Shown: positions 12,040 through 23,130 of the stretch, in pieces
Layout: every line of letters begins with the position of its first letter
Numbering within the stretch: position 1 is the stretch's first letter
Assembly (NCBI RefSeq): GCF_932294415.1
Contig: NC_065538.1
Location: 19,738,167-19,802,166 of the forward strand
Reading direction: 5' to 3'
Origin: Quercus robur
Lineage: Eukaryota > Streptophyta > Magnoliopsida > Fagales > Fagaceae
DNA: 64,000 bases
Position numbers and translations under genes: made by a program
The notes under the pieces: generated by a model
Told to the model about the DNA's origin: nothing
Databases searched by the model: none
What the model saw: the letters and a program-made list of their open reading frames with translations, nothing else

Positions 12040-13262
12040 CTATAATGGCACCCTACCAACCCTCAACCTTTTGGTAGCAAATCTAGACTTGCCTTATCCC
12101 CTCCTAAGGTTAGCCCTAATAGCACCCCAATAGGAAAAGATGACAAGGGAAAAGGTGTGGTCAATGAGCCTTCAAGATTAGGCTTTCGCCTCCAATGTTT
12201 CAAATGCAATGGGATTGGACATATTGCAGCTAAATGCCCCTCTAGAACCCTTGTCATTCAAGAGGATGATGAAATGGTAGAAGATGTTGAGGAGCTTGTG
12301 TATTACCCAAATGTTGAAGAAATCCAAGATGTTGAAGCAGAATGAGAAGATGGTCCTAGCTACCTCGCGTGCATTAAATCCATCTCTCCTCAAGTCAATG
12401 ATTTCAAGGACATCTTTGGTGTCCCTAGAGTGAATGTGGTAAGGTGTGCATTGGCAAAACAGAGAGACACTGATGATTGACGAAGGAGTGCCATATTCCA
12501 AACTTACACCAAGTGTGGGGATAAAACTTGCAAGGTTATTATAGATACTAGGAGTTGTATTAATGTAGTGATCTCTAATGTTGTTTCCCACCTAAGCTTG
12601 AAATTGATCCCACACCCTAACCCATATAAAGTGTCTTGGGTAGATACCTCCTCCATAGCCATAAAAGAAAGATGTGTTGTCCCACTTCAATTCCTCACCT
12701 ACAAGGCTAAAATACGGTGTGACGTGATTCCCATGGATGCAAGGCATATTATCTTAGGCAAACCTTGGCTTTATGATTTGGATGCCACCCTTCATGGGTG
12801 ATGCAATTCTTGTTTATTCGTGTTTGGAGGTAAGAAAATTGTGCTCAATCCTTTGAAACCCAAGCCAATCGACATGAGAAAGAAGAAAGAAGTACCAAAG
12901 GCGAAAGGTTTGAACATCATAAGTTCAAAAGCATTTGAAAGGGTAGCGGTCCAAGAATCAGATGTGTTTGCCTTGGTTGCTAGGGAACTTCATAGGGAGC
13001 CCTGTGAGGAGCAACCTGAAGAAGTGAAGTCAGTGCTCCAGGAATTTAAAGATGTGTTCCTTGAGGAACTCCCCGACCATTTGCCACCCATGCGTGACAT
13101 ACAACACACCATAGATTTTGTGCCTAGAGCGACCCTACCAAACTTGCCTCACTATAGGATGAACCTTATAGAGCATACCGAGTTGCAAAGGCAAATAGAA
13201 GAACTACTTAAAAAGGGATTTGTTCATGAAAGTATGAGTCCTTATGCAGTCCCTACATTTCG
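12040..13262 (+). pseudogene. Truncated Ty3/gypsy gag-pol remnant
   Basis: One plus-strand frame runs from the end of gag into reverse transcriptase. A CCHC zinc knuckle (CFKCNGIGHIAAKC) lies at about 12196-12237. An aspartic-protease-like block follows: DTRSCINVV near 12547, then ILGKPWLYDLDATLHG near 12750-12798. The N-terminal edge of RT (LQRQIEELLKKGFVHESMSPYA) ends near 13260. The frame is broken by in-frame TGA codons at 12343-12345, 12478-12480 and 12799-12801 but shows no frameshift. RT stops abruptly and continues into a tandem repeat, so catalytic RT, RNase H and integrase are missing. No LTR was found. This is a dead fragment. Confidence 0.85.
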
Positions 13263-13795
13263 AAGGTATTTTGGTCATTTTCAAGTGTTAGGGGTATTTT
13301 TGGCCATTGTTTTAGGTTTTTGGGTTATTTTGATAATTTTTTATGATTTAGGGTTATTCGGTCATTTTTTAGGTTCTAAAGGTATTTTGATCATTTTTTT
13401 AGTTCTAAGGTATTCCAATAATTGTTGAGGGTTTCAGACGTATTTTGGTTATTTTCAAGTTTAAGGAGGTATTTTGGTCATTTTATAAGTTTCAAGAGTA
13501 TTTCAAAATTTTTTAAGGCTTCAGGGTCATTCTGGTAATTTTTTAGATTTAAAGTGCATTATAGTCGTTTTTTAGGTTCTAAGGGCATTATTGTCACTTT
13601 TTAAGTTACAAGGTCATTTCAGTTATTTTTTAGGTTTCATGGTCATTTAGGTCATTTTTTTTAGTATCTAAGGATATTTCAATTATTTTTTAGGTTTAGA
13701 GGGTATTTCAGTCATTTTATAGATTTTAGGGTCATTTCGGTCATTTTAGTAACTTTAGTATATTTAAGGTATTTTTGAATTTTAGAGGCTTAGGT
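13262..13795 (+). repeat. ~30-bp minisatellite, about 18 copies
   Basis: Diverged units of about 28-32 bp follow one another, each close to GGTATTTTGGTCATTTTTTA plus GGTTCTAA. The array starts exactly where RT homology of the gypsy remnant ends. Copies differ by many substitutions, so the array is old. Confidence 0.85.
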
Positions 13796-13879
13796 GTATT
13801 TTTTTATATATATATTCATCAATTATTAGGTAATTTGGTGGGGTTGGGTTGGGTTGGCTACGCCTATATGTAATGTTGG

Positions 13880-14605
13880 TACGACTTAATGTGACAATAG
13901 AACTGTCAAATGTGAGTAAAACAAAAAGGAGAACCATTGAATGTGACAAAAGTATGGTTATATGTGATATTGGTACTGCCTAATGTGACGATGGAACTGT
14001 CAAATATGAGAAAAAAAAAATTAGGGTACCATCGTATATGACAAAAGTACGGTCAGAAGTGATGTTGGTATTGCATTGTATGATGATGGAACTGTCAAAT
14101 ATGAGAAGAAAAAAAAATAGAGTACCACTAAATGTGACAAAAGTACAGACAGATATAATGTTGGTACTGCCTAATGTGATAATGGAACCATCAAATGTGA
14201 GGAAAAAAAAAAAAAAAAAAGGAAACCACCAAACGTGACAAAAGAACAGTCACATGTAATGTTAGAATTGCACAATGTGGAACAGTCAAATGTGAGAAAA
14301 AAAAAAAAAAAAGGAAACCATCGAATGTGACAAAAGAACTGTCGCATGTGATGTTTGAACTATATCATGTGATGTTTGAACTATATCATGTGAGGATGGA
14401 ACTGTCAAATGTGAGAAAAAAAAAATCACTGAATGTGACAAAAGAACTGTTACATATGATATTGAAACTACACAATGTGAGGATGAAATCGTCAAATGTG
14501 AGAAAAAAGTAAGGAAACCACAAAATGTAACAAAAGAACTGTCACATGTAAAGTTGAAACTGCACAATGTGAGGATGAAACCATCAAATATGAGAAAAAA
14601 GTAAC
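13880..14605 (+). repeat. ~95-bp satellite array, about 7-8 copies
   Basis: Units are marked by recurring TGTGACAAAAG at about 13940, 14037, 14131, 14235, 14327, 14436 and 14526. Each continues through GATGTTGGTACTGC, GGAACTGTCAAATGTGAG and a variable A-run. Spacing is 90-110 bp; one unit has an internal ~21-bp duplication (TGATGTTTGAACTATATCA, near 14350-14390). The open frames it creates on both strands are low-complexity repeats and not genes. Confidence 0.85.
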
Positions 14606-15595
14606 TTGATAGAGCAGGTTACCTATTAGTGGATATCGTACCCCCTTTTTAGGGGATAGAATTACGCTATTAGATATATTAAATTGTAGTTTTAAGACTA
14701 GTTATTACCACTTGCAATGTAAGGGAAAGTACAATAAAATATGATTTTTCCCCTCTTTTATTTTTTTCTCTAAATATGAAATTTAATTATTATTGTAGTT
14801 ATTAATTATTTTTATTTTAATATTACAAGATTCTAATGGAGAATTTAAATATAGAATATCATTTAAACTCAATTAAAAAAACATATATTAAAATTATGAT
14901 GGGTAAAATTATGACGATTCAAAAGTATATTATGTAAATTAAAAATCATTCATCTTCAATTTTATAGATTTTATTTTCTAATTACATTGTTTATTCTCAA
15001 ATGGTCAAAATGTGCATAGTAAATAACAATATATATATATATATATTATTAAATAATATATACATGCATCATCACCTTTAACAGTATTAAATACAAAATA
15101 TTTGTAATGTACCATTAATTAGGATTAAATATATTGACACTTGTTATATGTGGTATGTTATGGACAAATTGCTATTTGCCATGTGTTATAGGATTAAATA
15201 GATAGAAGATTGTGTCACAACAACCAGTTGTGGGATCTAACTTTTATAATATATTATAGATAAATATATACAGATAGATAGGTTGTAAACTTAATTTAAT
15301 TGTTATTTTTGATAGTTTGATAATTATAATGACGGAGAAGTGATTTAAACTTTAGATATTTCGATTGGAAACATCAAGAAATGCCCACTAATCAAGCTAA
15401 TTGACACCATAGGCTATAAACTTAATTTATTTAGCTACTTAAAGCCCTATATCACTTGCTTGACACAAAATTGATTATTAGGTTTGTGCACTTTTCTATT
15501 ACTAAAGGCTAAATGCTTTAATGTCAAGAGTTGTTTTTTCCCCACTTCCTAAGTAAGTAAATAGGGGTGGAATCTGGATTTTGACATATCATTAA

Positions 15596-15628
<33 letters not shown>

Positions 15629-15840
15629 ATAACCTTATGTGGCTCTAAAAAATCAATTGGTGTTTTGGTTTTATGATAAAAAGTTATGATCAAGAGCGGA
15701 CATCACAAATTGAAACTCTTTCAAAAAAAAAAAAAAAAACTTGTGTGCCTGTACCAAATACATTTTATATTTATTATTTTTAGAAGCATATATATCGTGG
15801 ACTTGGTATCAATAGAACGTCAACTGTTTTGATGATATTC
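14606..15840. other. AT-rich intergenic DNA with a 3' SINE fragment
   Basis: No gene was recognised. AT microsatellites lie at about 15032-15048 and 15602-15627. Position 15641-15739 matches the 3' half of the SINE at 40705-40886 (AATCAATTGGTGTTTTGG, AAGAGCGGACATCACA) and ends in an A-run. Confidence 0.5.
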
Positions 15841-16564
15841 TGTTGGAAATATATTTTGAAAATTGCTCAAATTAATTAACAAAAGTATAAGTCAAATATA
15901 ATGATATCAATGCTATAAAATAAGAATGCAGGAAAATAGAAACTTATCGATAACTGAGGCACATAACTGAATCCGTTGTCTTTAAGAAGCAATTTCGCCT
16001 CCACTTTTGGTACAAATGGTTCAGATGGTCGCTTTCTAGGATATAACGGTAACCTTGTCAGTGTGTACTCATAAATAGAGTTTTGAACTCATCACAGGAT
16101 GCCAATCGGAAAATTTCAGTACTAGAGTTTAGAGAGAGGGAAAAATATTTTAGAGATATATTTTATACATCTTTTGATACTGATCTTATACATAAAATTC
16201 TCATGAAAAAATCCTTGACTACAACTGTAATATGCAGAGGATTTCGTAGTCTCAAGCTCTGAAATATAGGACTAATCATGAGTGAGTGAGGTGAAAAGAG
16301 AAAGACAAGATTAGAGGAAAATTTCCTTCCATAGATGCCGCAAGTTTGAAATTTCTGCGAAGGGGAAAGAGGCTAGACAGATTTGTTAAGGGAAGGAGGA
16401 AAGAAACAAGGGATTTGTTTCAGCTAGGTCCACATGATGCCTGACTTTGTTTTGTCATGGGCTTGGGCTTAGTCAAGCAAACAATTGGGCTTTAAAGGTT
16501 ATAAAATATTTTAAACATATCCAACATATTCAACGTGGAGTTTAATCATATATTTCTTCTAACA
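15841..16564. mobile_element. Possible solo LTR
   Basis: A 724-bp segment begins TGTTGGAA and ends TTCTAACA, so it carries the short TG...CA inverted termini of an LTR. It has no coding content. The expected 5-bp target duplication is not seen (TATTC versus ATCAA), so boundaries or identity may be wrong. Confidence 0.4.
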
Positions 16565-16636
16565 ATCAATTTAAGTGATTTACATGATTTTTTTTTAATA
16601 GTAACAACATGATTTGAATTTATGATTTCTGTTGTA

Positions 16637-16677
<41 letters not shown>

Positions 16678-17418
16678 AGTGACAATCTATAAATATTTGC
16701 TGGGATGCCAAATTATGGTATTGATAAACTAGATAAGATAAATTCAAAACATGCATGCACAATTGCAGGCCCACACATGCACAAATATTACTTACTAAAA
16801 AAAGACTTTATCATCTTACTAAACTCTAATGAGTATTTACAAATTGTTAACATTTTTGGGGGTACCATATGACTTCACTATTGACACCAATTAGTTTTTG
16901 ATTTAACATGTTCAACCTCATGTTCTTTATTTAGTCACCAATTTATAATTATTTTAATAGTTACTAAGATTTGAAATTATGGTGTCCTTTCATAATAATT
17001 AATCTTATTATCAAGTTAAGACTTAAAACACCAATTGAGTTTTGTTGTAAAAGAAATTCAAATTCATGTTCCTTTTTTCATGATAAGAGGCTTCACTAAT
17101 TGAACACTCTTCACAAAACTTTTTTTCTTTAATAATTATGATAAGATGAAATTATGTTGTTTGTTCATGACGAAAACTCTTACTGTCAAACTAAGACACC
17201 AATTGATTTTAAGCAAATTGACAATTTTATTGATTGCCCAAAACTATTACATTTATTAATTTGTAACTTAAAAGGCCAAAAAGAGTCCTTTGCACAGGAG
17301 GGCACAAAGACTTCCATACAATTGAGAACCAATGGAGAAGACTATGAACTTAAGGCCCTATCTAAACACTTGCAACTCACTTTCACAACGTTTACAAATC
17401 ACTTGCGAGTCAACCTAC
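16565..17418. other. Intergenic repeats with A33 tract and minus-strand SINE pieces
   Basis: A run of 33 A lies at 16643-16675. Segments at about 16865-16925, 16985-17075 and 17145-17215 contain reverse complements of the SINE tail (ACACCAATTGA, ACTAAGACACCAATTGA). No gene was recognised. Confidence 0.4.
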
Positions 17419-17423
17419 CCCAC

Positions 17424-18562
17424 TGTCACAGGGTTAAATTTTCTTTCAAATTTTCTGCCTATGATGGCACTAAGCCCACTGACTTAGTCTTAGCCAACAC
17501 ACCACACACACGCACTGTAGGAACACTATGATCAGAATTTATCAAGAGAATGCACACACACACACAGCACACACAGTATTTACAGGGCTCCAACCCCAAC
17601 CTTCATTACTCAATATCAAGTACAAAGGAAGCCTGAGAATCCACACGAATTTCTCAAAGCAAAACAATACACTCTCTATGCTGTTGACAACCCCAACAGC
17701 CTAGGATAATATACAGAATAAACTGCCATGGCAGTTACTACCAAGTAACTGCCCCATTTCCTGGACTTGCTGCCACATGTAATCTGACGTAGGACACCTT
17801 CACTGCTGCCATCTGGGTCTGCCTTACACGTTTCCAGCCTTTGCACTGCATGTCTGAAGCACCCACAATGCTAGGAAACGTTGGTAACTGCCATCAACTA
17901 CTGCTGCACACACAGCACATGCCAGCCCAATACTCAGCATCTCATCATGGGTCTTCTGCCCATGTTCCAGCAGCCCACACGTGATGCCTATCACGTTTTA
18001 GAAGCCTTGGCCCTCTACCCAAGCCTTTCCTATCAGCATCACAGCCCACGTATCATGTCCATCAGCAGCACACTAAGTAACTGCCATCAGCCCACTCACA
18101 TCAATCCATACATTAAGCCAGCACCAACCAGCCCAATGTCTTGCACAGCATATCATCAACATTAGCAGCCCAGCACTGCCAAGCACACAAGCCACCAAGC
18201 CCGCATACGAAGCAACCAATAACCAAGCCATCATGCCATGCACTACCACGTAGGGTCAGCACCACCTGCTGTTGCCCATCATCAACAAACCGTTGCTGCC
18301 CACCATGGCCCTCCTCTGCCATGGCCTTGGGGCATCATGTGGAGCAAGGTGCCTCCACATGCTGCCCCTCATCATGCTCATTAAACTGATCCCAGCAGGA
18401 GGACTGGGCTTGTCCCCCTCAAAGAGCACTTAGGAGCTTTACTAGATAGGCATGAGGAGCCATTGGTGTTTTGAGAAAACATTGAGCCATGTGACTGGTC
18501 TGATGTTGTCCAAGCACTCCACTTCCTCATGCCATCATCAGCAACTTGCAAAGCTCCTAACA
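17424..18562 (-). repeat. 3' LTR of the chromovirus
   Basis: Aligned by eye with 23131-24270, it differs at about 22 positions (about 19 transitions, 3 transversions) and one 1-bp indel, or roughly 2%. The first ~180 bases on its coding (minus) side also encode the tail of the element's open frame. Short open frames found in both LTR copies are shared only because the LTRs are duplicates. Confidence 0.95.
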
Positions 18563-21500
18563 AACCACCCCCACCAGAAGAAGCCGACGTCCTCGTCGGG
18601 AGGGTATCCTCAAATGCCTTCACCTCTTTCTCAAACTGCCACAATGTTGATGCTTTCTCCCAACTTGCCTCTGATTTAGCCACCCCTTTCCACTTCACTA
18701 AGTAGTAGGTTATCATATTTCCTCCCTTTCGATAACCTATCACCTTCTTATCAAGAATTCTGTCCACTTCTTTGTCGAACTGAACCATGACAGTAGGCAG
18801 GGCACGCCTTGCCTCATTCCTGGCAGGCTCATCTGCATCACCATGATAAGGCTTCAAGAAGCTAACATGGATTGTTGGGTGAATCTGCAACCTTTCTGGC
18901 AGCTTTAACTTGTAAGCCACAGCACCAACTCTTTTTACTATCTCAAATGGACCATCATATTTCGGGATTAAACCTCTGTGAATTTGCTCATTTTGAAACT
19001 TCCTCCAAATCTGTGGTGTCAATTTCAATAGCACTTTGTCCCCCACTTGGAACTCAAGAGGTCTTCTCCTTTTATCAGCATACTTCTTCATTCTTCTTTG
19101 TGCTTTCAACAAGCTGTCTTGTGCCTCCTGCATCAGCTCTTGCTTGTTTACAGCAAATCTGTATGCTGCAGGACATCTGCCCCCTGATCGCTGCTTAGCA
19201 ATTTCGTGAGGTGTGAGAGGCTGCTACCCCATAGCCAACTCAAAGGGACTCATCCCCGTTGATGCAGACTTGTGCAGATTATAAGCAAACTGCGCAGAAT
19301 CCAGCAAGTCTAGCCAATTCCTCTGGCTGGCAGTCACATAATGCCTCCAATAATCCTCCAACATAGCATTTATCCTTTCTGTTTGCCCATCTGTTTGTGG
19401 GTGATTTGCAGTAGAAAACTTCAATTCAGAACCCATCAAACCAAACAGAACAGTCCAAAATCGACCGGTAAACCTAGAGTCTCGATCACTTACAATATCT
19501 TCAGGCAACCCAAAGTATTTCACCACATTCTTATAGAACAAATCAGCAGCCACCTCTGCTGTACATGTACTTGGTGCAGCCATAAAAACAGCATACTTTG
19601 AGAATCTATCAACCACTACAAACACTAAACCCATCCCCTTAGCTCTTGGCAAACCAGTAATAAAATCCATTGAAACTGAAACCCATGGACTTTTTGGTAT
19701 GGGAAGAGGTTGTAGCAAACCTGCTTCCTTTTGAGTTAAACCTTTGTCTTGTTGACAAACTAGACAGGTTTTCACATACAACTCGACATCTAACTCCATT
19801 TTAGGCCAAAAATAAGAACGGGACAACAAAGCATACATCCTATCCTTACTCGGATGTCCTGCCCACTGTGGATCATGAGTTTCTTTCAGCAACTCCCTTC
19901 GGATCTTTCCACTTGGTACAAACAGCTTGCCACCCTTGGCATACAGCAACCCATCTTCCAGCCAATAACGCCTCACAAGGCCTGCAGTCACATCCTGCAC
20001 CAGCTTTTGATAGGTAGCATTAAGCTTAGCACTCTCCCTGATCCTATCCACAAAATCTGACTCCACTCTAGTCAAGGCAACCACATACTCTTGCACTTGT
20101 TTTCGACTAAGTGCATCAGCTACTTCATTTTGCTTGCTTGGTTTGTGCTCCCACACAAAATCATATTCTTGCAGTAACTCTTGCCACCTAGCTTGCTTTG
20201 GTGACAACTTCTTTTGTGTGCTAAAGAAGGTATTAGCCACATTGTTTGTCTTCACCACAAACTTTGATCCTAGCAGATACACCCGTTATGCCAACAAACA
20301 ATGGATCACTGCAATCATCTCCTTTTCATGGGCTGAACACTTCTGTTCTACCTCATTTAACTTCCTGCTCTCATATGCAACAGGATGCTTTTCTTGTACT
20401 AGAACACCGCCAATTGCTTTGTTAGAAGCATCAGTATGGACTTCAAAGGGTAACCCGAAGTCTGGTAGACGCAGCACAGGTTCACTAGATACAGCAACCT
20501 TCAACTTGTCAAACGCTTCTTGACATGCATCTGTCCACACCCATTTCTTGTCCTTCTTCAGCAAATCTGTGAGAGGAGCAACCTTCTTGGAATATCCTTG
20601 TATGAACTTTCTATAGTAATTAGCCAAACTAAGGAAAGATCTCAATTCCGTCACTTTGCTTGGTGAAGGCCAATCAAGGATAGCTTGCACCTTCCCCTCA
20701 TCCATCATGACCATGCCTTTGCTGATTCTATGCCCCAGAAACATAATCTCTTGCTGGGCAAACTCACACTTCTCTTTCTTAACAAACAACTGATGTTCTC
20801 TCAATTTGGATAGCACCTTCCTAAGGTGTTCCAAGTGATCCTCCAAGGATTCACTATAAATCACTATGTCATCCAAATAAACCACAACAATGCGATCCAC
20901 ATACTCATAAAAGACATCATTCATCAAATTACAGAATGTAGCAGGGGCATTCGTTAAGCCAAAAGGCATAACTAAAAACTCATAAGAACCATACCGGGTC
21001 ACACAAGTAGTCTTAGGCTCATCCCCTTCAGCAATCCTCACTTGCCAATATCCTGATCTCAAGTCCAGCTTTGTGAAGTACACAGCTTTGCTCAATCTGT
21101 CAAAGAGGTCTTGAATCAAAGGAACTGGATATTTATTCTTCACAGTCACTTTGTTCAAGGCTCTATAATCCACACACATCCACAATGAGCCATTATGCTT
21201 CTTCTGGAACAGCACAGGGGCACCATAAGGAGCCTTGGAGGGCTGAATGTAACCTGCATCAAGCAGTTCCGTCAACTGCTTCCTCATTTCAGCCAACTCC
21301 ATTGGGGACATTCTATAAGGAGCCTTCGAGGGAGGCTTTGATCCAGGAACCAATTAGATTCTATGATCAACAGCACGCCTTGGTGGAAGGGTCTTAGGTA
21401 GTTCTAGGGGCATCACATCGACAAACTCCCCCAACAATCCAGCCACAGCATCTGGAACTTCAACATACTTGTCCTGCTTCATCTCAATCAGTGCAGCCAA

Positions 21501-23096
21501 GTAAGTTATCTCACCCTTCTTCAGCCCATGCTCAACCTGCATGGCTGAAACCATAGGTCCTTTCCCCTTGCTAGTCTTGCTATTTCCTGCCCCACACCTC
21601 ACAGGAACATAGCATGGCTGCTTCTCATCAAGGATCAACAAAACTCCGATGAAAGGCAGCAAGGCAGCCTTTGCAGCCACTAAAATTTCGTCACCCAGAA
21701 TAACGTCGAAGTCATCCAATTCCATGACTAGGAAATTCACCTTTCCTGTCCACTCGCCCACCTTAAGCTTCACTCCATAAGTAATTCCCAACACAGGTTT
21801 TGCTTCTGAGTTTACAGTCTTGATCTTACTTGGGCACTTGCTTACTTTAAGACCAAGCCTTTGGACCATTCGATCAGCAACAAAGTTGTGGGTAGCACCA
21901 GAATCAAGCATACCTTCAGCCCCATTCTCGTTCATCTCCACTTGAACATAAGACAAACCCCTAAAATTACCTCCTGCACTCAATGCATTCAGTAATTGCA
22001 AAGGGTTCATTCTGCTGGGAACTTCTTCATCAGACTGCCCACTACCATCTTCAGAAACTATGGCATTAAGCTTCTCACGCTTTGGACAGTCTCTTGCACG
22101 ATGAGGGCCATTGCAAATGAAGCAACCAGCATTAAGCTTAGGCTGTTCTTTGCTTGGTTGAGAGGTAGAACTCTCCCCCTTGTTCTTGTTACCCCACGTT
22201 TTCTTTTGCTTATCTTTCTTCTTGCCATCCTTCTTCTGCTTGTCCTTGCCTTTATCCTTGGACTTTCGTTTCTCTTCATCCCCACTGGGCTTGCTAAACT
22301 TGTAGTCCACTAAGGCATCTGCAGCAGACATAGCAGTAGGTAGATCATGCATTGCCTGCCTCTTTAATTCCATTTGTGCCCAAGGCTGCAAGCCAGACAT
22401 GAAATTGAACAGTTTGTCCTCCTCAGACATGTTCTTGATATCCAGCATCAAAGAACTGAACGTCTTGACATACTCTCTCACTGTACCAGTCTGTCTCAAT
22501 TTCTTCAAAGCATCTCTTGCAACCCAAGCAGTGTTGGTAGGCAAGAATTGATCCTTCAATTCCTTCTTTAAGGCTTCTCACGAGTCAATTTTCCCTCTAC
22601 CAGCATTTGCATCATCTTCCACACGGGTTCTCCACCATAACTTGGCATCCCCTGAAAGATACATGCTAGTAATTGTAACCATCTCTTGGCTAGGCACCCT
22701 GGCAGCCTTGAAGTACTGCTCCATATCCTACAGGAAATTCTCCAAATCCTTGGCATTCCTGGCACCATTAAAGGGCTTTGGTTCAGGGACCTTTACTTTG
22801 GTGGTCACTTCTCCCTCCCTAGGCAGGCCACTTATTGCTCTCTTCAGCAGAGCAATTTCTGCTTCAAGTTCACGTTGGGTCTCTCTTGCTGCCTGGTTCT
22901 GGGCGTCCATTGCAGCAGCCAACTCTTCAACACGATTCAACATCAATTCTCTCTATTCTGCAAGATCATTCCTCACTACAGCGGTTTCTGCAGAGATAGC
23001 CCCCAGCCTGTCACACACAGAGACTTCTTCCCCATCCGCAGGAACTCCCAATATGTTCTCCACAACTGTCAACCTTGCCTTCGTATCTGAAGACAT
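18381..23096 (-). pseudogene. Chromovirus gag-pol polyprotein, six nonsense codons
   Basis: A single frame of 1572 codons runs from ATG 23096-23094 to a stop at 18381, with no frameshift. Gag carries a zinc knuckle (CFICNGPHRARDC, about 22124-22083; C-x2-C-x3-H-x4-C). Protease has LDSGATHNF near 21910-21880. RT has YLDDIVIYS near 20885-20855. RNase H begins HTDAS near 20435. Integrase has an HHCC finger (19850-19750), D in SMDF, D in SDRDS and E in QTERINA. A chromodomain (YYLVKWKG...SWE) lies at about 18765-18605. In-frame stops lie at 22955-22953, 22730-22728, 22580-22578, 21356-21354, 20288-20286 and 19226-19224. It would make particle, enzyme and chromatin-targeting parts of the element; here it is dead. 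The last ~60 codons are read from the 3' LTR. Confidence 0.93.
18563..18578 (-). other. Polypurine tract of the chromovirus
   Basis: Directly next to the 3' LTR the minus strand reads CTGGTGGGGGTGGTTT. This purine-rich stretch is where plus-strand DNA synthesis would be primed. It lies inside the open reading frame. Confidence 0.75.
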
Positions 23097-23112
23097 TGCG
23101 ACTTGGGACAAA

Positions 23113-23130
23113 CCTGGCTCTGATACCAAT
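23113..23130 (-). other. Primer binding site (initiator tRNA-Met)
   Basis: Immediately inside the 5' LTR the minus strand reads ATTGGTATCAGAGCCAGG. TGGTATCAGAGC is complementary to the 3' end of plant initiator tRNA-Met, the usual primer of plant gypsy elements. Confidence 0.9.

Noticed and set aside
14286..14567. Frames with periodic peptides on both strands
   Set aside because: They follow the ~95-bp satellite period and shift with A-run length; not a protein.
13262..14605. Regular repeats considered as a CRISPR-like array
   Set aside because: Plant nuclear context, degenerate head-to-tail units without unique spacers; these are a minisatellite and a satellite.
17881..18389. Several 70-95 codon frames conserved between two loci (also 23655-24097)
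   Set aside because: They lie in the two LTR copies and are similar only because LTRs are duplicates; no domain is visible.
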